Notes: generated from the sequence alone by a model not told the origin. A stretch of 64,000 nucleotides of DNA from Sinosporangium album (GCF_900100605.1 NZ_FNCN01000009.1:62001-126000); one strand, 5' to 3'. Shown: positions 28,746 to 38,538, counted from the first letter of the stretch. A program made the numbers and translations.

Positions 28746-29681
28746 TCACTGCCCGCCTTGAGCGGGCTGGCCTTCCTGGGTGTAGGGGTTCTGGGCGCCC
28801 GAGGCCGCCGAGTTGGTGGTCGTCCCGTTCCAGCCGTCTCGAAGGTCCGCCTTCCATCCTCCGTGGTGGGAGCAGTGGCCCTGCTGGCCGCCGGACTTGC
28901 TGAGCTTTCCGTCCTGGCAGACGACCACGTAGCCGTCGCCTTCGTCGTAGGCAGGGATGCACTCAAACACGGTGCACAACTGTGCCGGCGGGTTCGCGAC
29001 GGTGTTGCCGTAGTTGCAGTAGTGGTAGCCCCAGACGTTGTCCGGGGCGCCGCAGCGCTGGGGGTTGGGGGTGGCGGTCGCCGTCGGGTTGGCCGTCACG
29101 GTGGCGGTCACCGTGGCCGTGACCGTGACGGTCGGGGCGGGCTGCGGGGTGACCGTGACGGTGGGGGTGGCGGTCACCGTGGCGGTCACGGTGGGCGTGG
29201 CCTTGACAGTCGTCGTTACGGTCGGGAGCGGGAGCACGGAGACGACCGGCTTGCCGCTCTTGCGGTAGGAACCCTTGCCCAGCAGGGGCGTCGTGGTGCC
29301 CGTCTTCCCGCTGGCGACGATGAGGTCCCGCGACTCGGTACGGCAGGAGCTTGCTCGGCACACGCGCTGCCGAACGTTGAACTTCGCGCTGGACCGCGTC
29401 TGCACCTTGACCTGCAGGTAGGAGTACCCGCTCTTCTTGACGATCTTGGTCGTGGCGGTATAGGCGGGGGCCGCCGTCGCTGTCGCGGCGGGGGAGGGGG
29501 TGGGCGTCTGAAGGCGCAGGTCGGTCGCCCGCGCGGGTTCGGTCACGGCGGCCGCCGCCGCGCTGAGCGAGGCGGTCTCCATTAAGGAGGACGGCTCGGA
29601 CGGGGTCTGGCTAAGGACAAATCCTCCGACAGCTCCGAGCGCGCTTAAACACACCAGGGCCGCCACAATGACTGATCTCAT
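28746..29681 (-). CDS. Exported protein with Thr/Val-repeat linker and C-terminal DUF3761-like domain
   Basis: The protein begins with a signal peptide (SVIVAALVCLSALGAVGGFV). A middle region with paired Cys follows (RQRVCRASSCRTES), then a linker of ATPTVTATVT-type repeats. The C-terminal region contains DGYVVVCQDGKLSKSGGQQG then CSHHGGW, the Cys/His pattern of DUF3761-like domains. I chose ATG 29681 (311 residues); 29705 is possible. The linker resembles the Thr/Pro spacers of secreted actinomycete enzymes. The DUF3761 function is unknown. The Cys pairs suggest disulfides outside the cell. Confidence 0.65.
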   Translation of the reverse strand: MRSVIVAALVCLSALGAVGGFVLSQTPSEPSSLMETASLSAAAAAVTEPARATDLRLQTPTPSPAATATAAPAYTATTKIVKKSGYSYLQVKVQTRSSAKFNVRQRVCRASSCRTESRDLIVASGKTGTTTPLLGKGSYRKSGKPVVSVLPLPTVTTTVKATPTVTATVTATPTVTVTPQPAPTVTVTATVTATVTANPTATATPNPQRCGAPDNVWGYHYCNYGNTVANPPAQLCTVFECIPAYDEGDGYVVVCQDGKLSKSGGQQGHCSHHGGWKADLRDGWNGTTTNSAASGAQNPYTQEGQPAQGGQ

Positions 29682-29907
29682 GAGCGGGGGGATGCCAATC
29701 ATCATCGGGGGCGTCTATGGGTTTGGTTGTCGGGTAATTATCTCGGCATCAGAGACATGGTCAACTAATCCCGGAAATTTCGGCATCTTGGAGCGGTCGA
29801 TCGCGGCGGAACCGGCGGAGGGAACGGTTGGCTGACCGCGTGAGCGGGGATCGGGCGGGCGGAAGCCGTACCGGCAGTGACCGTTTTCGGAGGGAGGTCG
29901 GGCCGAC

Positions 29908-30348
29908 GTGGAAACGTGGCCGAAGATGCGCAGGGTGTTGAACTACGTGAATCTGAGCACTCCGCTCGGGCTTGCCGTCAGCGTGGTGGGAGGGGCTCGC
30001 CGCCTCCCCGGCCCCGACGGGCTGGTGCTCGCCGTCGGCTATCGCTTCCCGTTTCCCATCGCGGGCGCGTTCACCGTCGGCAACGTCGTGCTGACCAAGC
30101 ACGACACGGCGTATCTCGCCCAAGGCAACCTGCTCAAGCATGAGGCCAGGCACGCCACCCAGTGGGCGGCGTGCCTCGGACTGCCCATGCTCCCGCTGTA
30201 CGTGCTGTCGCTCGGGGTGTCGTATGCCGTGTGCGGTGACCTGGCGTCGTGGAACCCTTTTGAGCGCCTTGCCGTGCTGGAGGATGGCTTCTACCAGCGC
30301 AGGTCACCGCGATGGGCGAGGAAGAGCGACTCGGCCGCCGATTCCTGA
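29908..30348 (+). CDS. Small membrane-associated protein with HExxH motif
   Basis: The 146-residue protein starts at GTG 29908, with AGGGAGG ten bases upstream. It contains LLKHEARHATQWAACLG, where HEARH matches the HExxH zinc motif, next to a hydrophobic segment LPMLPLYVLSLGVSYAVCG. A domain start LNYVNLSTPLGLAVSVVGG precedes it. The combination suggests a small membrane-linked peptidase-like protein, but a third metal ligand is not obvious and the function is unknown. It is convergent with the acylase-family gene (9 bases between stops). Confidence in the gene is good; confidence in peptidase activity is low. Confidence 0.65.
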   Translation: METWPKMRRVLNYVNLSTPLGLAVSVVGGARRLPGPDGLVLAVGYRFPFPIAGAFTVGNVVLTKHDTAYLAQGNLLKHEARHATQWAACLGLPMLPLYVLSLGVSYAVCGDLASWNPFERLAVLEDGFYQRRSPRWARKSDSAADS

Positions 30349-30356
30349 GCCAGGCG

Positions 30357-32966
30357 TCATGGGGTGAGGGTCAGCGTGTGCACCGCGGCCTTCTCGATCG
30401 ACTCCTGGCGGCCCAGCATGGGGGTGGTGTCGCCCCGCGCCCACAGGGCGGCCTGGTCCCAGTAGTTGTCGTGGAAGGCGTGCCCGGACGCCCCGGTGAG
30501 GTTGATCCAGCGGGAACGGTCGGGGTCGGCCAGGTCGACGACCATGCGCATCGACGGCACCGACGTCACCTGGTAGCCGTCCTGCACGTCCCAGCCGATC
30601 GCGTTGACCGCGTCGTCGTTGCCCGGGGCCGGGATCGGGCCGCGGTTGAAGATCGACTCGATGAGGCCGATGCCCGACGTGCCGAAGCTCTCATGGGCGA
30701 GGGTGAGCGTGTGGAGGTCGCCCCAGCGCCACTTCTTGGGCTTGTCGCCCTGGAGCTCGGACAGCTCGTCGTAGGCGAGGGCCATGCTGCGGCGCAGGAT
30801 GTCCTCCTTACCTTCGACGATCTTTGTGTCCTTGTCGTCCCAGAAGGGGTCGTCCGGGCGGGTCAGCAGCGTGCGGACGACCTCGAACCAGCGGTCGCCG
30901 CCTCCCGGCCGTGCCCTCTCCGGCAGATCGTCGTTGAAGGTCTCGATGAGCAGATGCCGCCACACGGCGTTGAAGTATGCGGCGGGGGCCGAATCGGCGT
31001 CCTGCGAGTAGTCCCAGGTGCGCAGGAGCTCCCGGGCGTCCCGGCTCGGCCCGGCCAGAGGCACCTTCATGAGCTCGGGCTTCAGCACCGGGCCGAGCCC
31101 GTTGCCCGTGTCCTGGTGGATGCGGCTCATCGCCGCCACGTCGAGCCTGCCCGTCTTGATCGCACCGTTGAGGCGGTCGAGGATGCGCTGGGAGCGGTAG
31201 CCGTACGACCAGTCGTAGGTCAGCACCGGCCCGTATCGCGCGGGGTCGATGACGGCGTTGTTGGCGGTGACGATGTAGCCCTCGGGCGGATTGAGCACGC
31301 TGGGGAGCTCGGCGAAAGGGATGGAACCAGTCCACTCGTATTCACCGGTCCACCCCGGCGCCGGCCATTTGCCGTCGCCCTTCGCACGGATCGGGATGAT
31401 GCCGGGAGCCTGATAGCCGATGTTGCCGTCGACGTCCGCGTAGATCAGGTTCTGGGAGGGGACGGCGAACAGCGCCGCCGCGCTGCGGAACTCGGCCCAG
31501 TCCTTGGCCGCGTTCAACGCGAAGATCGCATCCGCCGTCGCGCTCGGTTGCAGCGCCGTCCACCGCAGCGACACCGCCTCGGCCGTCTCGCCCGCGGCCT
31601 TGGCCGCTCCCGGCAGGGCGCCCCCGATGCCCTTGTGCACGTCGGACATGATCGGGCCGTTCCCCGTCTCGCGCACGGTGAGCCTGACCGGCGCGCCGCC
31701 CGCGATCTTGATCTCCTCCACCCGGGTCGTCAACGGCTTCCACGTGTCCTGGTAGAGGTAGGCGTTGTCCTTCACCTTCTCCAGGAACAGGTCCGCGACG
31801 TCCGGCCCGAGGTTGGTGAACCCCCAGGCGATCCGGTCATTCCTTCCGATCATCACCCCCGGGACGCCGGCGAACGTGAAGCCCGTGACGTCGAAGGGGC
31901 ACTCCCGCGACTCCGTGCGGCAGTGCAGCCCGGTTTGATACCACACCGAGGGCATCGACGCGCTGAGATGCGGGTCGTTCGCGAGCAGCGGCTTGCCCGA
32001 CGCCGTGTGCCGCCCGCCCACCACCCACGAGTTGGAGCCGATCCCGTCGCCACGGCCCGCGCCGATCAGCGAGGGCACCGTCCGCAGCGCGTCCGCAGCG
32101 CGCGCCAGCGCGCCGCCCACGGCGGAGCCGGCCCCACGCAGAGAGGCGCGCACCTCGCGCGCGCTCCGCGATTTGCGGTTGTCACGCGCCGGGTTCTTGT
32201 CCACGGGGTCGGCGGCGTCCTGGTCGAACCCGCCGTCGTCCAGGGCCCCCTGAGTGACGATGGGGTCGTGCCGGTCGAACGGATAATCGGGCCAGAGCTG
32301 CCCCACCCGCTCGGCCGGCAGCTTCGCCGCCGCCAGCGCCCGGCCGATCTCGTCTTCCACATTCGACCGCAGGTCCCACGCCATCGCCTTCAACCAGGCG
32401 AGCGAATCCACCGCCGTCCACGGCGCGGGCTCATAGCCGGAATTGATAACACCCAACACCACATATTCGAGGCCGCGCAGCGACGCCCCGTCGTTGTCGG
32501 CGAGCCAGGCGTTGACGCCTTTGGCGTATGCGTCGAGATATCGCCGGGTCACCTCATCGAGCAGCGGCAACTCCTGCTCGGCGACCCGGCGCCAGCCCAT
32601 CGTCCGAATGACCTTGTCCTCGGTCAGCGTGGCACTTCCGAACAACTCCGACAGTCGGCCCGCGGTGGCGTGCCGACGGAAATCCATCTCCCAGAACCGG
32701 TCCTGCGCATGCACATATCCCTGCGCCATGAACAGATCGTCGGCCGTATCCGCATAGATATGAGGAATGCCCGTCCCGTCGCGGTAGACCGTCACCTCAC
32801 TGGACAGGCCCTTCACCGCCAGTGCCCCCTCCACCTGCGGAAAAGACCGCTGCACCGCCCACACGGCCACGCCTCCGAAAAGCAGCCCCAGCACGACCAG
32901 CACGCTGACCGCTCGCGCCACCCATCGCACGCGGCGCGGCATCCATCCGAACGGCTTGAGCTTCAA
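30357..32966 (-). CDS. Penicillin acylase family (S45 Ntn-hydrolase), membrane-anchored
   Basis: TTG at 32966 has GGGGAGG five bases upstream and gives 869 residues. Residues 14-36 form an N-terminal membrane or signal segment ([17 protein letters not shown]). The alpha-chain start [20 protein letters not shown] is typical. [13 protein letters not shown] near 310 holds the Ser that becomes the N-terminal nucleophile after self-cleavage, and LLANDPHL follows. The long loop before it would be the linker peptide. Members cleave amide bonds of penicillins or acyl-homoserine lactones. Here the substrate is unknown, and quorum-signal degradation is a possibility only by family. The product is probably exported and tethered. 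Confidence 0.9.
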   Translation of the reverse strand: MKLKPFGWMPRRVRWVARAVSVLVVLGLLFGGVAVWAVQRSFPQVEGALAVKGLSSEVTVYRDGTGIPHIYADTADDLFMAQGYVHAQDRFWEMDFRRHATAGRLSELFGSATLTEDKVIRTMGWRRVAEQELPLLDEVTRRYLDAYAKGVNAWLADNDGASLRGLEYVVLGVINSGYEPAPWTAVDSLAWLKAMAWDLRSNVEDEIGRALAAAKLPAERVGQLWPDYPFDRHDPIVTQGALDDGGFDQDAADPVDKNPARDNRKSRSAREVRASLRGAGSAVGGALARAADALRTVPSLIGAGRGDGIGSNSWVVGGRHTASGKPLLANDPHLSASMPSVWYQTGLHCRTESRECPFDVTGFTFAGVPGVMIGRNDRIAWGFTNLGPDVADLFLEKVKDNAYLYQDTWKPLTTRVEEIKIAGGAPVRLTVRETGNGPIMSDVHKGIGGALPGAAKAAGETAEAVSLRWTALQPSATADAIFALNAAKDWAEFRSAAALFAVPSQNLIYADVDGNIGYQAPGIIPIRAKGDGKWPAPGWTGEYEWTGSIPFAELPSVLNPPEGYIVTANNAVIDPARYGPVLTYDWSYGYRSQRILDRLNGAIKTGRLDVAAMSRIHQDTGNGLGPVLKPELMKVPLAGPSRDARELLRTWDYSQDADSAPAAYFNAVWRHLLIETFNDDLPERARPGGGDRWFEVVRTLLTRPDDPFWDDKDTKIVEGKEDILRRSMALAYDELSELQGDKPKKWRWGDLHTLTLAHESFGTSGIGLIESIFNRGPIPAPGNDDAVNAIGWDVQDGYQVTSVPSMRMVVDLADPDRSRWINLTGASGHAFHDNYWDQAALWARGDTTPMLGRQESIEKAAVHTLTLTP

Positions 32967-33135
32967 CGTGACCTCCCCTGTGGCGTGCCCGCTCAAGTTT
33001 GGCAGTCCCCGGCCACCAAGCAACTCGGTCGCGTCACGCGATTCCAGGGCGCAAGGTGTGCATCTTCGGCCCCGTGGCCTGCGACTCCGTGAGTTGAACC
33101 CCAGCCCCCACGCGGGATTCGGCAGAATCCCCCAC

Positions 33136-33612
33136 ATGAACTTCGCGACGGCAGACCTCATCGACGAGCACGGCGACGCCCTGTCAAGCTGCGTAACCCA
33201 ATTCCGCTCGTACGGCACACGCAATCGTTTCTTCGGTCAAATCATGACCATTCACTGCCTCGAAGACAATGCCCTCATCAAACGGACATTGGCCACACCC
33301 GGGAACGCCCGCGTCCTCGTCGTCGACGGCGGCGGCTCCCTCCGCACCGCCCTCATGGGCGACGTCATCGCCTCCTCCGCCGTGTCCAACAACTGGGCCG
33401 GCGTCGTCATCAACGGCGCCATCCGCGACACCGTCACCCTCGACACCCTCGACCTCGGTATCAAGGCCCTCGGCTCCAACCCCCGCAAAAGCACGCAAAC
33501 CGGAGCGGGCACCCTTGACACCCCCGTCACCTTCGGCGACGTCACCTTCACCCCCGGCGCCTGGCTCTACAGCGACGAAGACGGCATCGTCGTCAGCGCC
33601 GCCCCCCTCTGA
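33136..33612 (+). CDS. rraA: RraA-family protein (HMG aldolase / RNase E regulator family)
   Basis: The 158-residue protein has the length and motif order of Rra[11 protein letters not shown] near the start, [20 protein letters not shown] and GAIRDT in the middle, and [18 protein letters not shown] near the end. Asp/Arg in GAIRD are catalytic in family aldolases. In Escherichia coli RraA binds and inhibits RNase E; in other bacteria the same fold is a 4-hydroxy-4-methyl-2-oxoglutarate/oxaloacetate decarboxylase. Both roles are possible here. ATG 33136 is the only suitable start. It is divergent from the acylase-family gene with 169 bases between. Confidence 0.9.
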   Translation: MNFATADLIDEHGDALSSCVTQFRSYGTRNRFFGQIMTIHCLEDNALIKRTLATPGNARVLVVDGGGSLRTALMGDVIASSAVSNNWAGVVINGAIRDTVTLDTLDLGIKALGSNPRKSTQTGAGTLDTPVTFGDVTFTPGAWLYSDEDGIVVSAAPL

Positions 33613-33896
33613 CCCCACCGCGCCGACCTGCTGTAAGTCTGAAGATGTTTCGACAGGTCGTTCGAGGCGTGGTGTGTGAGGTGCGGGATCACCCAATAAT
33701 AGATGCCGATCTTCCGAAGGCCTGCCGGGCATTAGCGTGATGATACGGGTTGCGGGCGGCCGAAATGGCGATATTTCGATGACGGGCGGGATATATTTAT
33801 TAATGGGCGGATTATGCCCTGATGTTCTATTGGCTGTTTTAGATTTTCCGCCATGTTATGATCCGGTCCTCGTTGGATTTCCACGTGGAGAATCAC
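33613..33896. promoter_or_regulatory. AT-richer intergenic region upstream of the STAND operon
   Basis: This 284-bp stretch is markedly less GC-rich than its surroundings from about 33690 to 33860 (for example GGGATATATTTATTAATG at 33788-33805). It probably contains the promoter of the three-gene unit that follows. The base composition differs from the flanking core genes and fits a recently acquired block. A weak inverted repeat (33624-33630 and 33654-33660) lies after the rraA stop. Confidence 0.55.
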
Positions 33897-34157
33897 ATGA
33901 ACACTCCGTGGCGAGCCGATCCACTGGCCTCCCTCACTCGACGGCTCTGCAATCCGCCTGACAGCGGTGAAGGCGATGAGTGTCCAGACATTTGGGAACT
34001 CGACAACGGAGACATCGCTGTTGTCGGCCAGGACCTCACCGGCACTTATATCGGGAGCCGCCGCCCCGGTGAATTGAAAATAGCCCAAGACGAGCGCCTG
34101 GTCGTCATCCCGCGCTCGACCTTCCTCTCCGCGAAGGCGGCCATCGCCGATGCCTGA
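33897..34157 (+). CDS. Small hypothetical protein, first gene of the STAND unit
   Basis: The 86-residue protein starts at ATG 33897, with GGAG six bases upstream; the frame is open back to 33858. It contains CPDIWELDNGDIAVVGQDLT, GTYIGSRR and DERLVVIPRSTFLSAK. I do not recognise a domain. The mix of beta-like motifs with a short helix near the end resembles small proteins found before DUF6879 genes in many actinomycetes. Its stop overlaps the next start by eight bases, so the two products are probably made together. It may be a sensor or antitoxin-like partner of the downstream genes, but nothing in the sequence proves it. Confidence 0.7.
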   Translation: MNTPWRADPLASLTRRLCNPPDSGEGDECPDIWELDNGDIAVVGQDLTGTYIGSRRPGELKIAQDERLVVIPRSTFLSAKAAIADA

Positions 34158-34764
34158 TCTCCCCTCTGACTCCGCAGGTGAACGCCTTGAGCGCCCCGAC
34201 TACAGGGCGGAGTTCCGGCAGCGCCTCTGGGCCCTTCACGATGACGAGTTCTGGAAGTTCGAGCGGCGGCAGTCCTTCATCGAACCGGGGGTCCCGAGCT
34301 GGGAGGCGTTCGCCGCCGGCGACTGGCAGGCATCCCTCGACCTCATCGCCGACAGGCGGACGGAACTCAAGGACTATTTCCAACGTGCCGCCGAGCAGGG
34401 CCTGACCATGCACAGACTTCGGGTGGTCGAGCCTCCCCTGACGCCCTACCTGCAATGGGAACTGCACCTGCTCAACGTTCGCGCGGAACACGGCGAACGG
34501 ATTCGGGTGGTCAGCCCCGACCTCGTCCGTCGACATGAGTCCGAAGACAGCCTGGTCGAGGTCGTGGTTCTCGGCGCCTCGACGATGTACCGCATCGTTT
34601 ACACAGACGATGGACTGGGCGACGGGGCCGTCCGGTTCACCGACTCATCCGCCGTCATGCGATGCCGGGAATCCATCAAAGCCTTGTTCGACCAGGGTGA
34701 GGACCTGCGGAGCTACTTCGCTCGCGAGGTGGCCCACCTTCCTCCCCCCGCAATTCATCTATGA
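34150..34764 (+). CDS. DUF6879 family protein
   Basis: The 204-residue protein has FRQRLWALHDDEFWKFERRQ, PYLQWELHLLNVRAEHGERI, RVV and VLGASTMYRIVYTDDG, the pattern of DUF6879 proteins, which are common beside HTH or NB-ARC genes in actinomycetes. It is translationally coupled to the 86-residue gene (eight-base overlap) and ends 25 bases before the STAND gene start. No membrane segment or catalytic motif is seen. The function is unknown. Position suggests a partner or effector of the STAND ATPase. Confidence 0.8.
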   Translation: MPDLPSDSAGERLERPDYRAEFRQRLWALHDDEFWKFERRQSFIEPGVPSWEAFAAGDWQASLDLIADRRTELKDYFQRAAEQGLTMHRLRVVEPPLTPYLQWELHLLNVRAEHGERIRVVSPDLVRRHESEDSLVEVVVLGASTMYRIVYTDDGLGDGAVRFTDSSAVMRCRESIKALFDQGEDLRSYFAREVAHLPPPAIHL

Positions 34765-34789
34765 CCTTCCGAGCGGCCTAGGACCGGAC

Positions 34790-37198
34790 GTGCCTGACAA
34801 AAGTCGAGAGCCCGAGCCGGATCCTATGTACAAGGGCACCCACACACATCTGTCGGGCAATGCCGGCGATGTTGTCCAGGCCGGGAACGTGCATGGCGGG
34901 GTGCACTTTCACGGTGCGGCCACCGCGCCTGGGCAGACACCGCGAGAGTTGCCTGGTGATGTGCGGAGCTTTGTGAACCGGGAAGATGAGATCGCCCGGC
35001 TCGACAGAGCGATGAACGACGGAGACGGCCAATCGTCGGGTGTTGTCGTGGCGGTCATCGCCGGGACGGCCGGCGTGGGCAAGACATCCCTCGCGCTCCA
35101 CTGGTCGCACCGTGTCCAAGACCGGTTTCCCGATGGGCAGCTCTACGTTAATCTGCGAGGTTACGACCCCGGGCCTCCCTTGGAGGCGTCGCAGGTTCTC
35201 GAACGTTTCCTGCGGGCCTTGGGCGTCAAGCCCGCCGCCATCCCTGATGATCTCGAAGCCCGATCCGCGCTTTACCGGTCGTTGCTGGCCAGGCGCCGGA
35301 TGCTCGTGGTCTTGGACAACGCAGTGACCGTAGGACAGGTTCGTCCGCTGCTACCCGGCACAGCGACCTGCATGGTGCTGGTGACGAGCCGCAGTAGGTT
35401 GTCCGGGCTGGTGGCGCGTGACGGTGCGGACCGTTTGACACTCGGAATCCTGTCCGAGTCGGACGCCGTCGACCTACTCCGCCGGGTGACCACCGCGCAT
35501 CGCAGCGGCGACGCCCCCGAGAAGCTCGCCGAACTCTCCGGGCTGTGTGCGGGACTGCCGCTCGCGCTACGAATAGCTGCCGAACGGGCTGTGAGCCGCC
35601 CATGGATGCCTCTCAGCGAACTGATCGCCGAACTTCGCGATGAGTCCGGTCTCTGGGAGGCGCTGACCATCGTGGACGGAGAGGAGGGCGACGCCGTACG
35701 CGCGGTCTTCGCCTGGTCCTACCGCGCGCTGCCCGAAGGGGCGGCTCACCTGTTTCGCTTGCTCGGCTCGCATCCCGGGGCTGATTTCGGTGCCCAGGTC
35801 GCCGCCGCGATGGCAAGGAGGCCGCTGAACCAGGTGCGCTCTCTGCTCGATCTGCTGGTCGGGGCACATTTACTGGAACAGAACAGATCCGGCCGCTACC
35901 AATTTCATGATCTGTTGCGAGCGTATGCGACAGGACAAGGAGAGAGTGAAGAGCTCCCGGAGAACCTGCTGGACGCTGAACAGCGGATGTTCGCGTGGTA
36001 TCTCCATGGAGCCGCTGCCGCTCAGCACCGCATTACACCTCAAGCTCGTCCTGTTCCACTGGCTCCTCCTCCCGGCGATCTGAACGTGCCGCTCTTTCGC
36101 GACTATGGTGAGGCTATAGCGTGGTATGAAGCGGAGCGGAGAAATCTCGTCGATGTGACGAGGATGGCTGTGGACACAGGATCTCCAGAGACGGCCTGGT
36201 GCCTTTCCGCGATTCTCAAGGCCATTTACGCACGCCTGAATGACTTCCATGACTGGTTTGAGACGGGGCAGCGGGGCCTTGAGGCGGCTCGCGCTCTTGG
36301 CGATCGTTTCGGCGAAGCCGAGAACCTCGACGGCCTGGCGATGGCGTATACCCAGTTCCAGCGCCCGGAGCGGGCGGCCGAGTTTCACAGGGGCGCCCTT
36401 GGGATCCGGCGCGAGATCGGCGACCGGTACGGCGAGGCCATGTCGCTGAACGGGCTTGGCCTCATCGGTCTGCGGGATCACCGCCTGCGACTGGCTCGAT
36501 CGCACTTCGAGCAGAGCGTGGCTATTTTCCGGGACCTCGGTGAGGCACGGAGGGAGGCGCTGGTCTCGGGGAATCTCGGGCAGGTGTATGCCGAGCTTGG
36601 AGAGTACGCGAAAGCGGAGACCCTGCTCGACATGGCCCTTGAGGCGCACCGGTCATACGGCGACGCCGGGAGCGAGGGCAATGTCCTGCGGGTGCTCTCC
36701 ATGACCTTGCGCGAAAGCGGACGCGCCTCCGGCGCGCTGCCGTTGGTCGAGGCCGCGGTCGCGATAGCCCAGTCGCATGGCAACCGGATGTGGGAAGGCT
36801 ACTGGCTCATCGAACTCGGCGACGTCCAGCAGTCGTTGGAGCGGTTCTCCGACGCGCTCGTCTCGTATCAGCATGCCGCTGTGATCCAGCGCACCATCGG
36901 CGACCGCACCAGGGAGGCACGCGCGTGGAACGGGGCAGGCCAGGCGTATCGCCATCTTGAGCGGTTCTCCGATGCGGCCGACTTCCATCGCCGCGCAGCC
37001 TCAGTGCACCGTGAACTTGGCAACCGCTGGTTCCTCGCCGTAGCGCTGGACGACCTTGCCGCCGCCTTGGCCGCCGACGGGGCTCTGGAGGAGGCGCGGC
37101 GGCACTGGCGCGAAGCGCTGGACGCCTACGCCGAGTTCGACGACCCGCGGTCGACCACGCGGCAGGAAGCCCTCAGCACGCTCCTGTCCGCCCCGTGA
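34790..37198 (+). CDS. STAND ATPase (NB-ARC plus TPR) with amyloid/RHIM-like N-terminal motif
   Basis: GTG at 34790 gives 802 residues. Residues 26-42 read GDVVQAGNVHGGVHFHG, a Gly/His-rich motif with a VQAG core of the type found at the N-termini of bacterial STAND proteins and likened to RHIM/PP amyloid motifs. The NB-ARC domain follows, with P-loop VIAGTAGVGKTSLALHW near 88-104, Walker B RRMLVVLDNA near 170, TSRSRLSG sensor 1 and GLCAGLPLALRI near 253. A winged-helix part follows (AVFAWSYRALPEGAAHLFRL). Residues 450-800 form about eight TPR-like repeats (GEAENLDGLAMAYTQFQRPE type). No SARP DNA-binding domain or nuclease is fused, so an effector would have to act in trans. Such proteins sense a signal through the repeats and oligomerise. 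Confidence 0.88.
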   Translation: MPDKSREPEPDPMYKGTHTHLSGNAGDVVQAGNVHGGVHFHGAATAPGQTPRELPGDVRSFVNREDEIARLDRAMNDGDGQSSGVVVAVIAGTAGVGKTSLALHWSHRVQDRFPDGQLYVNLRGYDPGPPLEASQVLERFLRALGVKPAAIPDDLEARSALYRSLLARRRMLVVLDNAVTVGQVRPLLPGTATCMVLVTSRSRLSGLVARDGADRLTLGILSESDAVDLLRRVTTAHRSGDAPEKLAELSGLCAGLPLALRIAAERAVSRPWMPLSELIAELRDESGLWEALTIVDGEEGDAVRAVFAWSYRALPEGAAHLFRLLGSHPGADFGAQVAAAMARRPLNQVRSLLDLLVGAHLLEQNRSGRYQFHDLLRAYATGQGESEELPENLLDAEQRMFAWYLHGAAAAQHRITPQARPVPLAPPPGDLNVPLFRDYGEAIAWYEAERRNLVDVTRMAVDTGSPETAWCLSAILKAIYARLNDFHDWFETGQRGLEAARALGDRFGEAENLDGLAMAYTQFQRPERAAEFHRGALGIRREIGDRYGEAMSLNGLGLIGLRDHRLRLARSHFEQSVAIFRDLGEARREALVSGNLGQVYAELGEYAKAETLLDMALEAHRSYGDAGSEGNVLRVLSMTLRESGRASGALPLVEAAVAIAQSHGNRMWEGYWLIELGDVQQSLERFSDALVSYQHAAVIQRTIGDRTREARAWNGAGQAYRHLERFSDAADFHRRAASVHRELGNRWFLAVALDDLAAALAADGALEEARRHWREALDAYAEFDDPRSTTRQEALSTLLSAP

Positions 37199-37203
37199 GG
37201 GAC

Positions 37204-38538
37204 CTAGAGGCCGAAGGCTCTGATGGCTTCGGCCAGGTTGGGTTTGGGGTGGTAGACGAACTTTTTGCCGAGGCGGCGCTTCTCCAGGAAGCCGAACTTC
37301 TCCAGTTGGACGAGATCCTGCCGTGCGGTTTCCGCGGAAATCCGGTGGGAGGTCTGGTGTGACTGGACCGAGTATCTTGCGGCGGGGTTTTTAAGCGCGT
37401 TGCCGAGCAGGGCGAACTGGCGGTGGTTGAAGTGGCCGGAGTCGTTGTGCAGGATGCCGGTGAGCTCGCGCACTTCGGCGACCTTTCTGGCAAGGTAGGC
37501 GTTGAGTTCGTCGATCGCCCGGCGCAGCACTTTCAAATGGAACAGGATGAAGTACGTGAGGTCGTTGTCATCTGTCTCGGTGTGGAGGAAGGCTCGTCCG
37601 TATTTCGCGGGAGCCTTTTTGATGACGCGGGAGATTGAAATGAACTCCGTCAGCCAGTATCCCTGGTTCAGCATCGACCAGTAGAAGAGAAGGCGCGCGG
37701 TCCTCCCGTTGCCGTCCTCGAAGGGATGCTCGTAGCCGAGCATGAAGTGGATGATGATCGCCCTGATCACGCCCGGTAGGTAGGTGGTGGTGTCCCTGGA
37801 GTTGGCGAACGCGCAGAGCCGTTCGATGCGTTCGGGGATCAGGTCGGCGGGCGGTGGCTGGTAGAGCAGGTGACCTGTGGTGTCGTAGACGCCGACGCGG
37901 TTGTCGTGCGCCGACTGGAATCGTCCGGCGCTTTCCGGGGTGTCCAGGGTGCCTTCGGTGGCGATCCGCTGGATGTGGCAGATGATCTCCGGCGTGAGGG
38001 GCTCGTCGCGGATCTTGCTGACGAACTCCATCGCGTGGAAATTGTTGAGGATCATGCGCTCGCTCTTGTCGCGGGGTTCGCGCCCCGAGCGGATCATCTC
38101 TTGAGCGACGCGTTTATCGGTCCTGGCTCCCTCCAGTTGGCTGGAGGTGATCGACTCTTCGATCAACGAGTTGACGAGGTATCGGTCACGCACAGCCGGG
38201 TTCGCCACGTCTTCGCCGAGGCTGATCATGCCGGCGGTGTGGGTGCTCACGAATTCGTTGTCGCGCAACACCTCGTCGGGCAGCGAGTAGGCGAACGGTG
38301 TTCCCTCCGGGCTGGTCAAAGGGATCCGGCGGTTCGTCGACAGCCTGGTCGCTTTGATCACCGCCCACCATTCCTCCCGCGTCAGGCCCGGGGGAGGTGT
38401 GCGGTAGCGGGTGTCGTCCCAGTGGTGGTACGGCTGGGGCCCGCCTGCGAGCGCACCTGCGAGGGCGTCGGCGATGCGCGGGTCGACGAGGCGGCCCAGG
38501 ACCGTGGCGGTGGGCGGTGGCTGCTCTGGCGTTCGCAT
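37204..38538 (-). CDS. Fic family protein, class II (N-terminal inhibitory helix), probable AMP-transferase
   Basis: The 444-residue protein has the Fic core HPFEDGNGRTARLLFYW near 269, a full HxFx(D/E)GNGRxxR. An N-terminal SSQLEGA near 132 matches the (S/T)xxxE(G/N) inhibitory motif whose Glu blocks ATP binding. The C-terminal 80 residues are a winged helix (FNHRQFALLGNAL, ISAETARQDLVQLEKFGFLE, KRRLGKKFVY). Such proteins AMPylate Ser, Thr or Tyr hydroxyls and often control their own expression. ATG 38538 is preferred over TTG 38553. It converges on the STAND gene with five bases between stops. The upstream region holds a 49-bp duplication. Confidence 0.92.
   Translation of the reverse strand: MRTPEQPPPTATVLGRLVDPRIADALAGALAGGPQPYHHWDDTRYRTPPPGLTREEWWAVIKATRLSTNRRIPLTSPEGTPFAYSLPDEVLRDNEFVSTHTAGMISLGEDVANPAVRDRYLVNSLIEESITSSQLEGARTDKRVAQEMIRSGREPRDKSERMILNNFHAMEFVSKIRDEPLTPEIICHIQRIATEGTLDTPESAGRFQSAHDNRVGVYDTTGHLLYQPPPADLIPERIERLCAFANSRDTTTYLPGVIRAIIIHFMLGYEHPFEDGNGRTARLLFYWSMLNQGYWLTEFISISRVIKKAPAKYGRAFLHTETDDNDLTYFILFHLKVLRRAIDELNAYLARKVAEVRELTGILHNDSGHFNHRQFALLGNALKNPAARYSVQSHQTSHRISAETARQDLVQLEKFGFLEKRRLGKKFVYHPKPNLAEAIRAFGL

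Noticed and set aside
33624-33660. Hairpin after rraA
   Set aside because: Arms of seven bases with a 23-base loop are too weak to call as terminator; mentioned only in the region entry.
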